Shown here piece after piece: positions 1-8,228 of a DNA stretch of 64,000 bases (within the stretch, counting starts at the first letter, position 1; each line of letters opens with the position of its first letter). The DNA lies in contig JBFWWP010000001.1 in NCBI GenBank assembly GCA_050246115.1, positions 1 to 64,000 of the forward strand, in the 5' to 3' direction. The notes beneath the pieces are model-generated. The model did not search any database and had not been told where the DNA came from. It saw only the letters and a list, made by a program, of their open reading frames with translations. The DNA is from JBFWWP01 sp050246115. GTDB lineage: Bacteria; Planctomycetota; UBA8108; UBA1146; JAJFFE01. Made by a program: the position numbers and the translations under genes.

Positions 1-120
1 CAGCGACCCCGAAACGCCGCAACTGCAGACTACCACCGCGATTGAACCTCCGACGTCAAGGAATCGTCGGCCCTGGGGCCTTCGTCGTCGAACGACCGAA
101 CCAGGACGAAGCACCGGAGG

Positions 121-177
121 CGGTTGCCCGAGTGGTGGGGGGCGGGGCACGGGGATTACTCTCGGGCGGGTGTTTCC
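121..177 (+). repeat. 57-bp direct repeat, copy 1
   Basis: Positions 121-177 are repeated at 351-407 with one visible mismatch (C versus T near base 8). The unit is G-rich, with GGTGGGGGGCGGGG followed by CACGGGGATTACTC. The two copies are 230 bp apart start to start. Confidence 0.85.
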
Positions 178-350
178 TCCAGCGCCGAGCTACGCCTGAG
201 CTCCGCAATGGCTCCGCTCCGCTCGGCGCGAACCGTCGGAAAGCGGCTACGCCGCTTGCTGCCAGACTGGTCTCTCGCTACGCTCGCGATGAGATCACTA
301 CACACGCGCGTGTGCGCAACAACGGGGCAAGCTCAACCTTCATGAGTGGC

Positions 351-407
351 CGGTTGCTCGAGTGGTGGGGGGCGGGGCACGGGGATTACTCTCGGGCGGG
401 TGTTTCC
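351..407 (+). repeat. 57-bp direct repeat, copy 2
   Basis: Second copy of the 57-bp G-rich unit at 121-177. It ends 66 bp before the start codon at 474, so it may form part of that gene's upstream region. Confidence 0.85.
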
Positions 408-413
408 GCATTG

Positions 414-438
414 TACCATGGCCCCAGAAGCCATGGTA
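414..438 (+). promoter_or_regulatory. Inverted repeat before the first gene
   Basis: TACCATGGC at 414-422 is matched by its perfect reverse complement at 430-438 with a 7-nt loop. It lies 35 bp upstream of the start codon at 474 and could be an operator or a leader hairpin. No regulator is identified. Confidence 0.4.
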
Positions 439-473
439 TGCGAGCCACGTGCATACTTGGAAGGACTGCTGCC

Positions 474-2003
474 ATGAATCGCGTGCTCCACCTTCTTCTG
501 TCATTTCTGACACTCGTTCTGGTCGGCGGCATCCGCTCTGCCGTGAGGGCTCAGTGCTTCTTGCCCGGGCCAAACACAGCGAGCACCGTGGCGTTCGACC
601 TTTACGGCTGGACCACCGACCTGTCCGGGAACTCTTGCGTTGTCGGCACTACGTACGTTGACGGAGCTGGCCCCTTGAACTCGAACTGTGAGTCCGGCGC
701 AGCGTATGTCTATGAACTCGTTGGGAGTGCCTGGGTGGAGCGCCCTCTCATCCCGGCCTTGTCCATGCAATGCGGGGACAGCTTCGGTTCGTCTGTGACG
801 ATTGAGGGAAACACGTTGGCCATCGGGGCCCAACACGCAAATGTAGCTGGCAAGGTAGTGGTTTATGCGCGCCTGGGTAGCGATTGGACGTTTGTTGCAG
901 AGCTCAGCGCAACCGACAGTCAGCCAGTGAGCAACTTCGGCACCATGATGCTCTTGCGGGGTGGGCGCCTCTTCATAGGGAGCGCCGGCGCGGTCTATGT
1001 CTTCGAGGAAATCAGCGGACAGTGGACGCAAGTACAAAAACTTGTTCCAAGCGATGCGGAGCCCAGCAACGGATTTCCGAGTCGCATTGCAGCCTTCGGT
1101 GACACACTAGTGGCCGGAGCTCACCTGGCCGACCCACCCGGCCAGTCAGGGTGCGACAGCGGCGCAGCCTATGTCTTTGAATGGAATGGGACCACGTGGA
1201 GCGAGACACAGAAGCTGACTGCCATCGACGGACATTGTGGCGACTTCTTTGGCCAGAGCGTAGCGGTGGCTGGCGACGTGATTGCCGTTGGCGCGTACCG
1301 TGCCGACATCGACTGCCCGCCTGGAGTTTCTAATTGCAATAGCGGAGCGGCCTATCTCTTTCGTAAGGTTTCCGGGGTTTGGCAGCAGGAGCAACGGGTC
1401 ACTAGAGACCCGGTCACCCTTGCTAGCTTCTTTGGCTTCTTCGTCGCCCTCGATGGCCCTGACTTGCTTCTCGTATCGTCGATTACCGATGCGGGGTCGG
1501 TGGGAGGGTCGGTGGTTAACTTCCGGCACACCAACGGTGTGTGGTCCCAAGAGTCGGTCGTTGCGGCTCCGGGCCTTAGCCCGGGGGATAACTTCGGTTC
1601 GACTCTGGCCGTTTCGGGAGGGCGCGTCCTGGCCACCGCGCTGCGTTCTGATATCGCTGGCGAAGACGCAGGCCACGTCTACTACTACGCGAACACCCCG
1701 CCAGGAGTCGGCTGCGACTCCAACTTCATTCGCGGTGACTGCAACGGTGACGGCACGAAGAACATCGCCGATGCAGTCTTCACTCTGAGTTTCCTGTTCC
1801 CATTCGGCGCGCCCCCCACCTTCAGCTGCGAAGACGCCTGCGACGCGAACGACGACGGCGCTATCAACATCGCCGACCCGATTGCGCTTCTTGGCTCACT
1901 CTTTGGGGCACCCACCGTGCCACTGCCTCCACCAGTCTTCTGCGACGTGGATCCAACGCCGGACGGACTGACCTGCACTATGACCCCCCCCGTCTGTCCG
2001 TAG
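474..2003 (+). CDS. Secreted FG-GAP-type beta-propeller protein with C-terminal dockerin-like module
   Basis: Exported 509-residue protein. The start at 474 was chosen because a typical signal peptide follows at once (hydrophobic core LLLSFLTLVLVGG, cleavage near residue 28). Residues ~35-420 contain repeated blades of the form GD(S/F)FG-x-S-V-x-x-x-G-(N/D)-x-(L/I)-x-(V/I)-GA with AYVYE or AYVFE strands, as in FG-GAP/integrin-alpha-like propellers. Residues ~425-509 hold two EF-hand-like loops (GDCNGDGTKN and DANDDGAIN) and end DPTPDGLTC, the dockerin-like module seen in four other proteins here. The propeller probably binds a surface or matrix ligand; no catalytic motif is seen. It converges on the recombinase gene across a strong hairpin. 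Confidence 0.85.
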   Translation: MNRVLHLLLSFLTLVLVGGIRSAVRAQCFLPGPNTASTVAFDLYGWTTDLSGNSCVVGTTYVDGAGPLNSNCESGAAYVYELVGSAWVERPLIPALSMQCGDSFGSSVTIEGNTLAIGAQHANVAGKVVVYARLGSDWTFVAELSATDSQPVSNFGTMMLLRGGRLFIGSAGAVYVFEEISGQWTQVQKLVPSDAEPSNGFPSRIAAFGDTLVAGAHLADPPGQSGCDSGAAYVFEWNGTTWSETQKLTAIDGHCGDFFGQSVAVAGDVIAVGAYRADIDCPPGVSNCNSGAAYLFRKVSGVWQQEQRVTRDPVTLASFFGFFVALDGPDLLLVSSITDAGSVGGSVVNFRHTNGVWSQESVVAAPGLSPGDNFGSTLAVSGGRVLATALRSDIAGEDAGHVYYYANTPPGVGCDSNFIRGDCNGDGTKNIADAVFTLSFLFPFGAPPTFSCEDACDANDDGAINIADPIALLGSLFGAPTVPLPPPVFCDVDPTPDGLTCTMTPPVCP

Positions 2004-2013
2004 GGTGGTGTGA

Positions 2014-2053
2014 CTCTTCACCCCTCCACCTCCCCCGGTGGAGGGGTGAAGAG
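2014..2053. terminator. Bidirectional terminator hairpin
   Basis: Perfect 17-bp inverted repeat: CTCTTCACCCCTCCACC (2014-2030) with GGTGGAGGGGTGAAGAG (2037-2053) and a 6-nt loop. It lies between converging genes and includes the last codons and stop of the minus-strand recombinase (stop 2018-2020). Confidence 0.75.
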
Positions 2054-3232
2054 CTGAATCCTTTCAATCTCGTCGAGACTCTCGTCCTTCTTCCTCCGGT
2101 CGTACAACCTGGTCGACCGCACGTCGCTGTGCCCCGCGAGAAACTGCGCGTACTCAATCGACCCACCACGCCGCAAGTAGTCCGTGATGCCACTCGCGCG
2201 AAAGGTGTGGTTGCAGAGTGAGCGCCACTCCGGAATCCCCGCCGCGCGCGCACGGCGTTTGATCATCTTCAGGGTGTCGTTCGCCTCGAGTCGTCGGTCC
2301 GAAAGCCTCCGGTACTTCCGGTCCCAGGTCCGGAAGAGGGGAGTGCTCGGCTCGCAGTCGACAAGCCCCGCAGCCTTGATGTACGCGTCGAGATATTCTT
2401 CAGCGAGGTGGTGAGCGGGACGCACAATCTCCTTCGCGTTCTTCTCGCGCAGACGGAAGTGCCACTTCTTTCCCTGTGGGAAGTAGTCCTCGAGGTTCAT
2501 GCCGACCGTGGCTTCGACGCGCGCAAACGAGTACGCCATGACTGAAATCAGCGCACGGTCTCGAAGCCCAATCACGGTCGAGGTGTCAATCGACGCGAAG
2601 AGCTGCACCGCCTGTGCAGCGTCAAGGACCGGCGTCGCGCCGGTCTCGCGCTTGAACTTCGGTCGTTTCACGACAGCGACCGGGTTCAGCTCGACGATGT
2701 CTTTCTCGGAGAGCCACCTGAATAGCGCCGAAATCGCCGAGAGGTTCCGCTGCACGGTCACCGGATGCCGAGTGCGGTACTCGTTTCGCTCTGGCCGGTC
2801 CTTCTTTCGCATGTGCTCGGGCCGGTCATAGGTCCAGAGCGCTGACCGGTAGGTCGAGACGACCATCGGGGTCACGGCCGACAGCTCCCGAATCCCGCGG
2901 TCGTGACGCCAGGCAAAGAACCGGGCGCTGTCTCGGGCGTAGTTCTTGGCCGTGAGCGGGTTCTCGAGCCGAGCAAGGAAGAACAGAACGAACCGCTCCC
3001 AGGCCTTCTGGCCGGCCCGGACGATCGGTTCCGGCAGCGTCACGTCGACCCGGAGCGCGTCCGGCCCCGAGCCGATGACGAGCTCGAGTTGCCGTGCCAC
3101 GGCCGCAATCTCGCCGATCGCCGCCCCGACCGTATGCGGGGAGGCGAGTTCTTCCCCCGGCGGCCGCGCGAACGGGACTCCGCGCGCCCGAGTCCGAAGC
3201 ACCGTTTGACCGACCACGAGACTTCTTCGCAT
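2018..3232 (-). CDS. Tyrosine recombinase / phage-type integrase
   Basis: 404-residue site-specific recombinase of the lambda integrase/XerCD superfamily. An N-terminal core-binding SAM-like region (~80-190) precedes the catalytic domain. The expected residues are visible: Arg in FARVEA (~238), HTFR (~342-345), His in AGHSDVRST (~368) and the nucleophile Tyr in RLYDRR (~377). The catalytic set looks intact, so the enzyme is probably active. There is no integron-specific insertion and no adjacent cargo or obvious att pair, so host and element boundaries are unknown. The C-terminal codons lie inside the terminator hairpin shared with the convergent gene. Confidence 0.85.
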   Translation of the reverse strand: MRRSLVVGQTVLRTRARGVPFARPPGEELASPHTVGAAIGEIAAVARQLELVIGSGPDALRVDVTLPEPIVRAGQKAWERFVLFFLARLENPLTAKNYARDSARFFAWRHDRGIRELSAVTPMVVSTYRSALWTYDRPEHMRKKDRPERNEYRTRHPVTVQRNLSAISALFRWLSEKDIVELNPVAVVKRPKFKRETGATPVLDAAQAVQLFASIDTSTVIGLRDRALISVMAYSFARVEATVGMNLEDYFPQGKKWHFRLREKNAKEIVRPAHHLAEEYLDAYIKAAGLVDCEPSTPLFRTWDRKYRRLSDRRLEANDTLKMIKRRARAAGIPEWRSLCNHTFRASGITDYLRRGGSIEYAQFLAGHSDVRSTRLYDRRKKDESLDEIERIQLFTPPPGEVEG

Positions 3233-3582
3233 CGCTTGTCATGGCGGGGCTTTAGCGCTCCCCTACAGCCTCTCCGATCCAGGAGGATCCGCTATCGCCG
3301 ACTCCAGTGCGCGAGGGCTTGGCTCTGCCATCCTGGTCCAAGAACAGGCTGCAGCTGACGAGTGGACCCTAGTCCCAAGTCAAGCGCGGCCCGCGCTCGA
3401 TCTGGGACCAGAGGGCTTGAGTGTCGGGTGAGCGCGGCTAAGATCCTGGGCCCGCGGATGCCCGCGCGGAACCGCTAGCGGCAGCGAACCCCAGGTTCGG
3501 CTGTTGCGCCAACCCGGCGTCGTCAGGCCACGGTGTTCGTGGCATCGGATCGGCAGCCCTAGATGAGACAGGCCAAACGCTC
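3233..3582. other. Intergenic region with an R1-type hairpin
   Basis: No supported gene. It contains CTAG at 3369 followed by an R1-like hairpin (3372-3408). Beyond it is GC-rich sequence with short inverted words (CCCGCGGATGCCCGCGCGG near 3450) that could be a structured leader, but nothing recognisable. Confidence 0.45.
3369..3408 (+). repeat. R1 terminal hairpin, solo copy
   Basis: CTAG (3369-3372) leads into an imperfect 18-bp stem: 3372-3389 begins GTCCCAAGTCAAGCGCGG and pairs with 3391-3408, ending TGGGAC. The sequence matches the CTAG-end of the R1 family at 15.8, 32.2, 34.5 and 37.6 kb. Here it does not abut the 3' end of a recognised gene. Confidence 0.55.
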
Positions 3583-3774
3583 GTGAGTCAGACCACAGAG
3601 AAGCTTCAGAAGAGACTCGCCAAGGCGCGCGAGCAACTCGGCAAGATCGCGAAGAAGGGCAAGCTCGAGGAAACGCGAGCCGCTCGCAAGCACGTCAAGC
3701 GCATGTCCCGCAAGATCGCCTCGCTGCGGACCAACTTCAAGAATGCCGCCCGGAGCCGCAAGAAAGCGGACTGA
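3583..3774 (+). CDS. Small Lys/Arg-rich coiled-coil protein
   Basis: 63-residue, very basic, probably all-helical protein (K/R about one third) with heptad-like spacing and no transmembrane segment. GTG start at 3583; the upstream purine stretch is weak. It reads in phase with clean codon use and stops at 3774. No family is recognised. Composition suggests a nucleic-acid-binding or ribosome-associated role, which is inference from charge alone. It stands alone between the R1 hairpin and the gap-containing region. Confidence 0.5.
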   Translation: MSQTTEKLQKRLAKAREQLGKIAKKGKLEETRAARKHVKRMSRKIASLRTNFKNAARSRKKAD

Positions 3775-4237
3775 GCGCCTCGTCGCTTCGTCGTCAGGGC
3801 CCAGTAAGGCGTGACCGGCTCGGGCGCGGTCCCGGTCCCCCTTTGCTGGAAGCCCGTGGCACTTCGTTGGGCTTCTCCTCTGGCGTCACAAGCTCTTGTG
3901 GACGACCGTCTCGCGGAATAGTCCGTCCGGGGACAGCGTCACCCTTCACCTCGTCCGAGAGCGACGGTTCGAGAAGCACCGTGCGTGCGTGACTGGACGG
4001 CCGCGGAGGCGGCGCTTCGCACCCGCGCCGGATGCGCCATTTCGCGCCTTCATGATCGGGTCGTGTCTGCTGGCGGTCCGAACGCCCCAGAACCCCCTGC
4101 GTCCGATCAGTTCGGCGNNNNNNNNNNNNNNNNNNNNNNNNNNNNNNNNNNNNNNNNNNNNNNNNNNNNNNNNNNNNNNNNNNNNNNNNNNNNNNNNNNN
4201 NNNNNNNNNNNNNNNNNCCGATCAGTTCGGCGCCCGA
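3775..4237. other. Gene-poor region with assembly gap
   Basis: No gene supported. A small inverted repeat CACAAG-CT-CTTGTG lies at 3887-3900. The 100-N gap (4118-4217) interrupts the region, so a gene spanning it cannot be excluded. Confidence 0.5.
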
Positions 4238-4248
4238 TCACTTCGGCG
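4103..4248. repeat. 15-bp repeats flanking the first gap
   Basis: CCGATCAGTTCGGCG ends exactly at the left edge of the N run (4103-4117). It restarts exactly at the right edge (4218-4232), with a one-mismatch third copy at 4234-4248. The gap therefore sits in a short tandem array or represents an unmerged overlap. Confidence 0.8.
4118..4217. other. Assembly gap (100 N)
   Basis: A run of exactly 100 Ns, the usual placeholder for a gap of unknown size. True length and content are unknown. Confidence 0.95.
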
Positions 4249-4699
4249 GCGAGCTGTCGCTGTCGGTTCCGCCCCCGCCTTCGGCGCGGATATCCGAGTC
4301 TTCCTCGTCCGCCTCGGGGACGGTGAGCGCCTCGACATCGGCATGGCCGATCACGTCGCCGTCGTAGAGGATTTCGAGCGTGTATCGGCCGGGATCGGGG
4401 AACTGGAGTGGGGGGAGATCGAAGATGCACTCGTGGTGTTCGCGCCGATCGTCATGAATCAGCGGGAAGCCGGGACTCTCTTCGAGCACTTGTTGATCGC
4501 TGAGTCGCACGAAGCGGAAGCGCAGATCGTGGTGGCCGTTGAAATCGCTGAGGTTGAGATAGATCGAGGCCGGGTGATACTCCCCCGGGAACTCGCCGAG
4601 GAAGACCCGGTTGAAGGTCCCGGCGATCACGCACTTCCCGGTTTCGTCGTCACGGTAGATGTGGTCGCAGAGGACGATGGCTTGGACGTGCGGCAACAC
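4238..4699 (-). CDS. DUF6941-like conserved hypothetical protein
   Basis: 153-residue soluble protein from a GTG at 4699, opening with HVQAIVLCDHIYRDDETGK and GTFNRVF. Predicted strands fit a beta-sandwich: it reads like the small planctomycete family annotated DUF6941 (recognition from memory, moderate certainty). A low-complexity acidic tail (EADEEDSDI) ends it, and the last codons overlap one of the 15-bp repeats beside the gap. Function is unknown; no signal peptide or catalytic motif is seen. Confidence 0.65.
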   Translation of the reverse strand: MLPHVQAIVLCDHIYRDDETGKCVIAGTFNRVFLGEFPGEYHPASIYLNLSDFNGHHDLRFRFVRLSDQQVLEESPGFPLIHDDRREHHECIFDLPPLQFPDPGRYTLEILYDGDVIGHADVEALTVPEADEEDSDIRAEGGGGTDSDSSPPK

Positions 4700-5186
4700 C
4701 TTGGGGGGTCAGCTCCTGTCCGGGGCTCAAGCCGATTCCTGAGTAGCTCGTCGAACTCGGGATGTCTCCGCGACAGCCTGCGGAGGGCCGTGATGAACCT
4801 CGACCCCAGGGCGAAGGGCTCGTTCCCGGAGATCGAACCCGTCTCGGGCGCGACGGCCGGGACTCGGGCCCGGCGCCCTTGGAGTGTTATCGGCTACCGC
4901 CCCGGGCAGCCGAAGCGGTCGAAGGATGCCCCCTCGCCCCGTCGACTGCAATGGAAGATGAACGGGAGATGTCTCCGCGGGGCCGCTACCGGATCCGTCG
5001 TGCGACCGCTCGCCTCCTCAGGCCGCTGAGCACCCCCATCGAGCCGGGATTGGTTCCCGGCGCGAGGTTGACACGGGTTTGGCCCCCCGGAGAATGCCCG
5101 CGAAGCGGGGGCTGGCATCGACGCGCTACGGCCGCGGCTCGGTGGGCCCGGCGCACTCTCCGGGGACCGTGGCAGGCGGGCGATCC
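4700..5186. other. Intergenic region upstream of the methyltransferase operon
   Basis: Several overlapping open frames exist on both strands but none has a plausible start or protein-like composition. It probably holds the promoter of the operon that starts at 5187; see 5068-5096. Confidence 0.4.
5068..5096 (+). promoter_or_regulatory. Possible sigma-70 promoter
   Basis: TTGACA (5068-5073), a 17-bp spacer, then AGAATG (5091-5096). The -35 is perfect but the -10 is weak. It lies about 90 bp upstream of the first gene of the SRPBCC/methyltransferase operon. Confidence 0.3.
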
Positions 5187-5642
5187 GTGCGCGTACTCAC
5201 CGTTTGCGAGTCCATTTGGTTGAACTGCCCCCCGGCCGAGGTCTGGACGATTCTCGAAGCGCTCGAAGGATGGTCGGATTGGTGTCCGGGGATTCGTTCG
5301 ACCCGCTGGGTCGGCGACCCAGGTTGGATCGTTGGGCACCGATTCGCTTGCGTGGCCAGGAAGTCGCGTCTCACCCTACGACCCGGGGGGCGTATCTTGG
5401 CGGTCGAGCCCGCTCGCGAACTCCGCTGGACCGGGTGGCTTCTTACGTTCCCCGCAGAGCTGTGGCTCGCGGTTCAGGGCGAGGGCTGTGGGACCCGGGT
5501 CACTTTCGGCTCGGCGTATCGGGGGGTGGGCGCGTGGCTCGCCGGCCGTGAGCGGACCGCACCGCGGATTGCGGAGTTCCACCAGGGGTTCCTCGAGGGG
5601 TTGCGCGGCGCCGCCGAGCGCGTGATGGGAAAACTCACATGA
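5187..5642 (+). CDS. SRPBCC (polyketide cyclase/dehydrase-like) protein
   Basis: 151-residue START/SRPBCC-fold protein. The GTG at 5187 is preceded by AGGCGGG, and the encoded VCESIWLNCPPAEVWTILE is the usual first strand and helix of the fold. The pattern W-SDWCPGI ... VGHRFACVA ... LRWTGWLL ... GTRVTFGSAYRG fits a ligand-binding cavity protein of the COG3427/COG3832 type. The ligand is unknown. It ends 10 bp before the first DNA methyltransferase and is the first gene of a four-gene operon, but no functional link to methylation is evident. Confidence 0.7.
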   Translation: MRVLTVCESIWLNCPPAEVWTILEALEGWSDWCPGIRSTRWVGDPGWIVGHRFACVARKSRLTLRPGGRILAVEPARELRWTGWLLTFPAELWLAVQGEGCGTRVTFGSAYRGVGAWLAGRERTAPRIAEFHQGFLEGLRGAAERVMGKLT

Positions 5643-5652
5643 TCCGTGTCAC

Positions 5653-7065
5653 ATGATCCAGGCCGCCAGTGACCTCCGCACGCTCTGGTTCATGGGGGCG
5701 AAGACGCGACTGATCGATGGCTTCATCGACGGTGCGGTGCGCGACCTCGTGTCGCCCGGCGCAACGGTATTGGACTTGTGCTCCGGTACGGCGGTCGTCG
5801 GGCGTAGCCTCGCGCACCACTACCGTGTCTTCGCCAACGACGTGCAAGGGTTCGCCACGACCCTCGCGCGCGCGCATCTCGAGGGCGACGCGGCCTGGCG
5901 TGAGGCCCTCGAGTCCTTGGATCCGATCGCCGATCTCGATCGGGCGTTTCGCGCCAACTTCGAGTGCCTCGAGCGACTCGTCGCGCAACCGTTGGCGGTA
6001 GAGACCGACACTTTGCCGCGCGTCGTTGCCGAGTTGGCTGCGGGAGCACCCGGCCGCGCCACCGAGGACTATCGTCGCTTCCTCGAGGCCTCGCCCTCGC
6101 TGGAAGATCCAACCCGCGGACATGGCTCGCTCTACGCTGGCATGGAGTCGCTCTTCGACGGGTTTCTGCGCGAGCGGCGCCAGCACCCGGAGACCCTGCC
6201 CTACGGCATGTTCACGCTCTACTATCACAACGTGTACTTTGGACTGCGGCAGTCGCTGGTGATCGACGCGTTTCGCGCAGCGATCGCGCGCCTGCCGGCG
6301 GAGGATCCACTCGCGCACCGGAAACGCACGCTCTACTTGGCGGCGCTACTCCACGCCGTTTCCATTTCGACGTCGGGTACGAGCCACTTCGCTCAGCCCC
6401 GTTCCCTGCGCAAGAACTCCGAGCTGCTGGCGGTTGCCCGGCGGCGAGGGATCGACATCGACCTGGAGTTCCATCGCGCGCTCGACGCCATCCGGCGCGA
6501 GTGGGCCGGGCGGCCGCAGCACTTCGATCACCGGGCGTTTTGCGGCGAAGGCGAGGCGCTGCTCGCCGAAGGGAGTGCGCTGCGGCACGAGTCGATCGAT
6601 CTCGTATACCTCGATCCGCCGTACACGTCCGATAACTACTCGCGCTTCTACCATGTGCTCGAAACCCTCGTGGAGTACGACTATCCGGAACTCGAACATC
6701 GCGCGGGTCGCCCGACGCGCGGGGTCTATCCGGTGCTGGATCGGCGCTACCAGTCGCGCTTCTGCCGGTCCGATTCCGTAGAAGCCGCGTTTCGCACGGT
6801 GGCGCAGCGAACCGCCGCGCGCGGCTCCGCCCTGCTCGTCTCCTACTCGGAAGAGAGCGGACTGTTGCTCAAGAACTGGCGCCAACAGGGGGAATCCAAC
6901 CCGCTGCGACGATTCGGTCAGCTCTTTCGAGACAGCTACGAGCGGGTCGAAGTTCGGGATCGCGAACTCATGCACTCCGGTCAGGGAGACTCGAACCGCA
7001 AGGTTCGGGAACTCCTGGTTCTCTGTGAGTCGCCCCGTGTCGGAGACGCCGATTGCGCTACCTAG
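5653..7065 (+). CDS. D12-class N6-adenine DNA methyltransferase, paralogue 1
   Basis: 470-residue AdoMet-dependent enzyme predicted to methylate adenine N6 in DNA. The N-terminus has WFMGAKTRLIDGF, the AdoMet motif DLCSGTAVVG at ~36-45 and, at ~318-330, the catalytic motif LVYLDPPYTSDNYSRF. A long insertion between them (~75-310) probably holds the target-recognition domain. The C-terminus ends with the SYSEES and REL-LVL strands also found in its downstream neighbour. It is larger than Dam-type enzymes and its neighbour shares the architecture, so the two probably arose by duplication. No restriction endonuclease gene is adjacent. Confidence 0.8.
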   Translation: MIQAASDLRTLWFMGAKTRLIDGFIDGAVRDLVSPGATVLDLCSGTAVVGRSLAHHYRVFANDVQGFATTLARAHLEGDAAWREALESLDPIADLDRAFRANFECLERLVAQPLAVETDTLPRVVAELAAGAPGRATEDYRRFLEASPSLEDPTRGHGSLYAGMESLFDGFLRERRQHPETLPYGMFTLYYHNVYFGLRQSLVIDAFRAAIARLPAEDPLAHRKRTLYLAALLHAVSISTSGTSHFAQPRSLRKNSELLAVARRRGIDIDLEFHRALDAIRREWAGRPQHFDHRAFCGEGEALLAEGSALRHESIDLVYLDPPYTSDNYSRFYHVLETLVEYDYPELEHRAGRPTRGVYPVLDRRYQSRFCRSDSVEAAFRTVAQRTAARGSALLVSYSEESGLLLKNWRQQGESNPLRRFGQLFRDSYERVEVRDRELMHSGQGDSNRKVRELLVLCESPRVGDADCAT

Positions 7066-8228
7066 GAAACAAGCGCCGACTGCTGGGGCACATCGTCGAG
7101 TGTGCCGAGCGCCTCGGTTTCCGGTCAGGCACGGTTTGCGATCTCTTTGCCGGCAGCGGAGTCGTCGGGCGTCACTTCCGCGCCCTCGGGAACCGGGTGA
7201 TCGCAGCCGATCTCATGGACTGTTCTCATGTCTTTCAGAAGGTGTTTCTCGAACTCGAGGGCCCACCGCAGTTCGAGGGCCTGGCCGCTCGGATCGACCT
7301 CGGTCCTCCCAGGAGCGACGAGCGGATTCCCGCCGATAGCCCGTTCCCGGGGTCGCAGTGGGCGCAGGCCTCGAGGGTTGCGCGTTACCTCGAAGAGATC
7401 GTGCCACCCAGGGCGGGGACGTTGACCCGGCAGTTCTCGCCCGCGGGGTCAGCGCAGCGGTTGTACTTTCGCCCCGAGGCCGCGGCCCGCCTGGACGGTT
7501 GGCTCCAAGCCCTCCGCGAGTGGTCTGCATCGGGCTGGCTCGCGGACGGGGAAAGCCACTTCCTGCTCGCGGCGATCATCGACGCGGCGGACCGCGTGGC
7601 GAACATCTCCGGCACGTACGGAGCGTTCTTGAAGACGTGGCAGGCGAGCGCCAACCGAGCCGTCGAACTCAGCTTCCCGGCACTGGTTGCGGGGCCTCGT
7701 GGGCAAGCGAACCGGGTCGATGCCTTGGAGTGGCTGCCGGATGTGGAGGCCGACCTGCTCTACGTCGACCCCCCTTACAACCAGCGTCAGTATCCCGCGA
7801 ACTACCACGTTCTCGAGCTCATTGCGCGCCTTCCGTTCGCTGCCGACGTGGACCGCCTCGAGGCGGAACTGTACGGAAAGACCGGGCTGATGCCATGGCA
7901 GGATCGCGCTTCTCCTTTGTGCAGCGCCGGCAAGTGCGTCGAAGCGTTTCGGCGCCTGCTGCAGAGCACCCGCATCCCCCGGGTCCTCATTAGCTACAGC
8001 GAAGAAGGCCTCATGACGCGTGAGCAGTTTGCGGAACTCCTGGGGGCGTACTCCGGCGGAGCCCCCGAGGATTTTCTGACGACGGTCTCCCACCCGCGGT
8101 TTCGCAGTGACGCCGACGGGCGAGTTTCCCGGAGCGGGGCGCGTCGTCAGTATCGCCAGCTGGCCGGGCGGGCGCGCGACGAAGTGCACGAGTGGCTGTT
8201 CCATGCCCGAAAGGTCGGTACCCCGTGA
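7053..8228 (+). CDS. D12-class N6-adenine DNA methyltransferase, paralogue 2
   Basis: 391-residue second methyltransferase. The TTG start at 7053 overlaps the previous gene by 13 bp, and the protein opens with the typical MRYLGNKRRLL. AdoMet motif LFAGSGVVG is at ~33-41; catalytic motif LLYVDPPYNQRQYPANYH is at ~233-250. The recognition insertion differs from paralogue 1, so the pair probably recognises different sequences or the two strands of one asymmetric site, as in two-methyltransferase type IIS systems (inference). Overlap and order indicate co-translation with paralogue 1 and the DUF423 gene. Confidence 0.82.
   Translation: MRYLGNKRRLLGHIVECAERLGFRSGTVCDLFAGSGVVGRHFRALGNRVIAADLMDCSHVFQKVFLELEGPPQFEGLAARIDLGPPRSDERIPADSPFPGSQWAQASRVARYLEEIVPPRAGTLTRQFSPAGSAQRLYFRPEAAARLDGWLQALREWSASGWLADGESHFLLAAIIDAADRVANISGTYGAFLKTWQASANRAVELSFPALVAGPRGQANRVDALEWLPDVEADLLYVDPPYNQRQYPANYHVLELIARLPFAADVDRLEAELYGKTGLMPWQDRASPLCSAGKCVEAFRRLLQSTRIPRVLISYSEEGLMTREQFAELLGAYSGGAPEDFLTTVSHPRFRSDADGRVSRSGARRQYRQLAGRARDEVHEWLFHARKVGTP

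Larger units (their letters stand above)
1..473. other. Upstream region without a supported gene
   Basis: No convincing gene is visible. An open frame runs in from position 42, but the exported protein downstream has its own start and signal peptide at 474, so the upstream part looks non-coding. The region holds a 57-bp direct repeat (121-177, 351-407). Between the copies lie short palindromic words around AGCGGCTACGCCGCTT and TCTCGCTACGCTCGCGATGAG that look like a decayed repeat element. Confidence 0.5.

Noticed and set aside
2018..3232. Recombinase as an integron integrase with attC array
   Set aside because: No integron-specific insertion in the catalytic domain and no attC-like array or cassette genes nearby.
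4762..5223. Plus-strand frame before the SRPBCC gene
   Set aside because: Composition is non-protein-like (Arg/Pro runs), without a start signal; overlaps minus-strand frames of the same kind.
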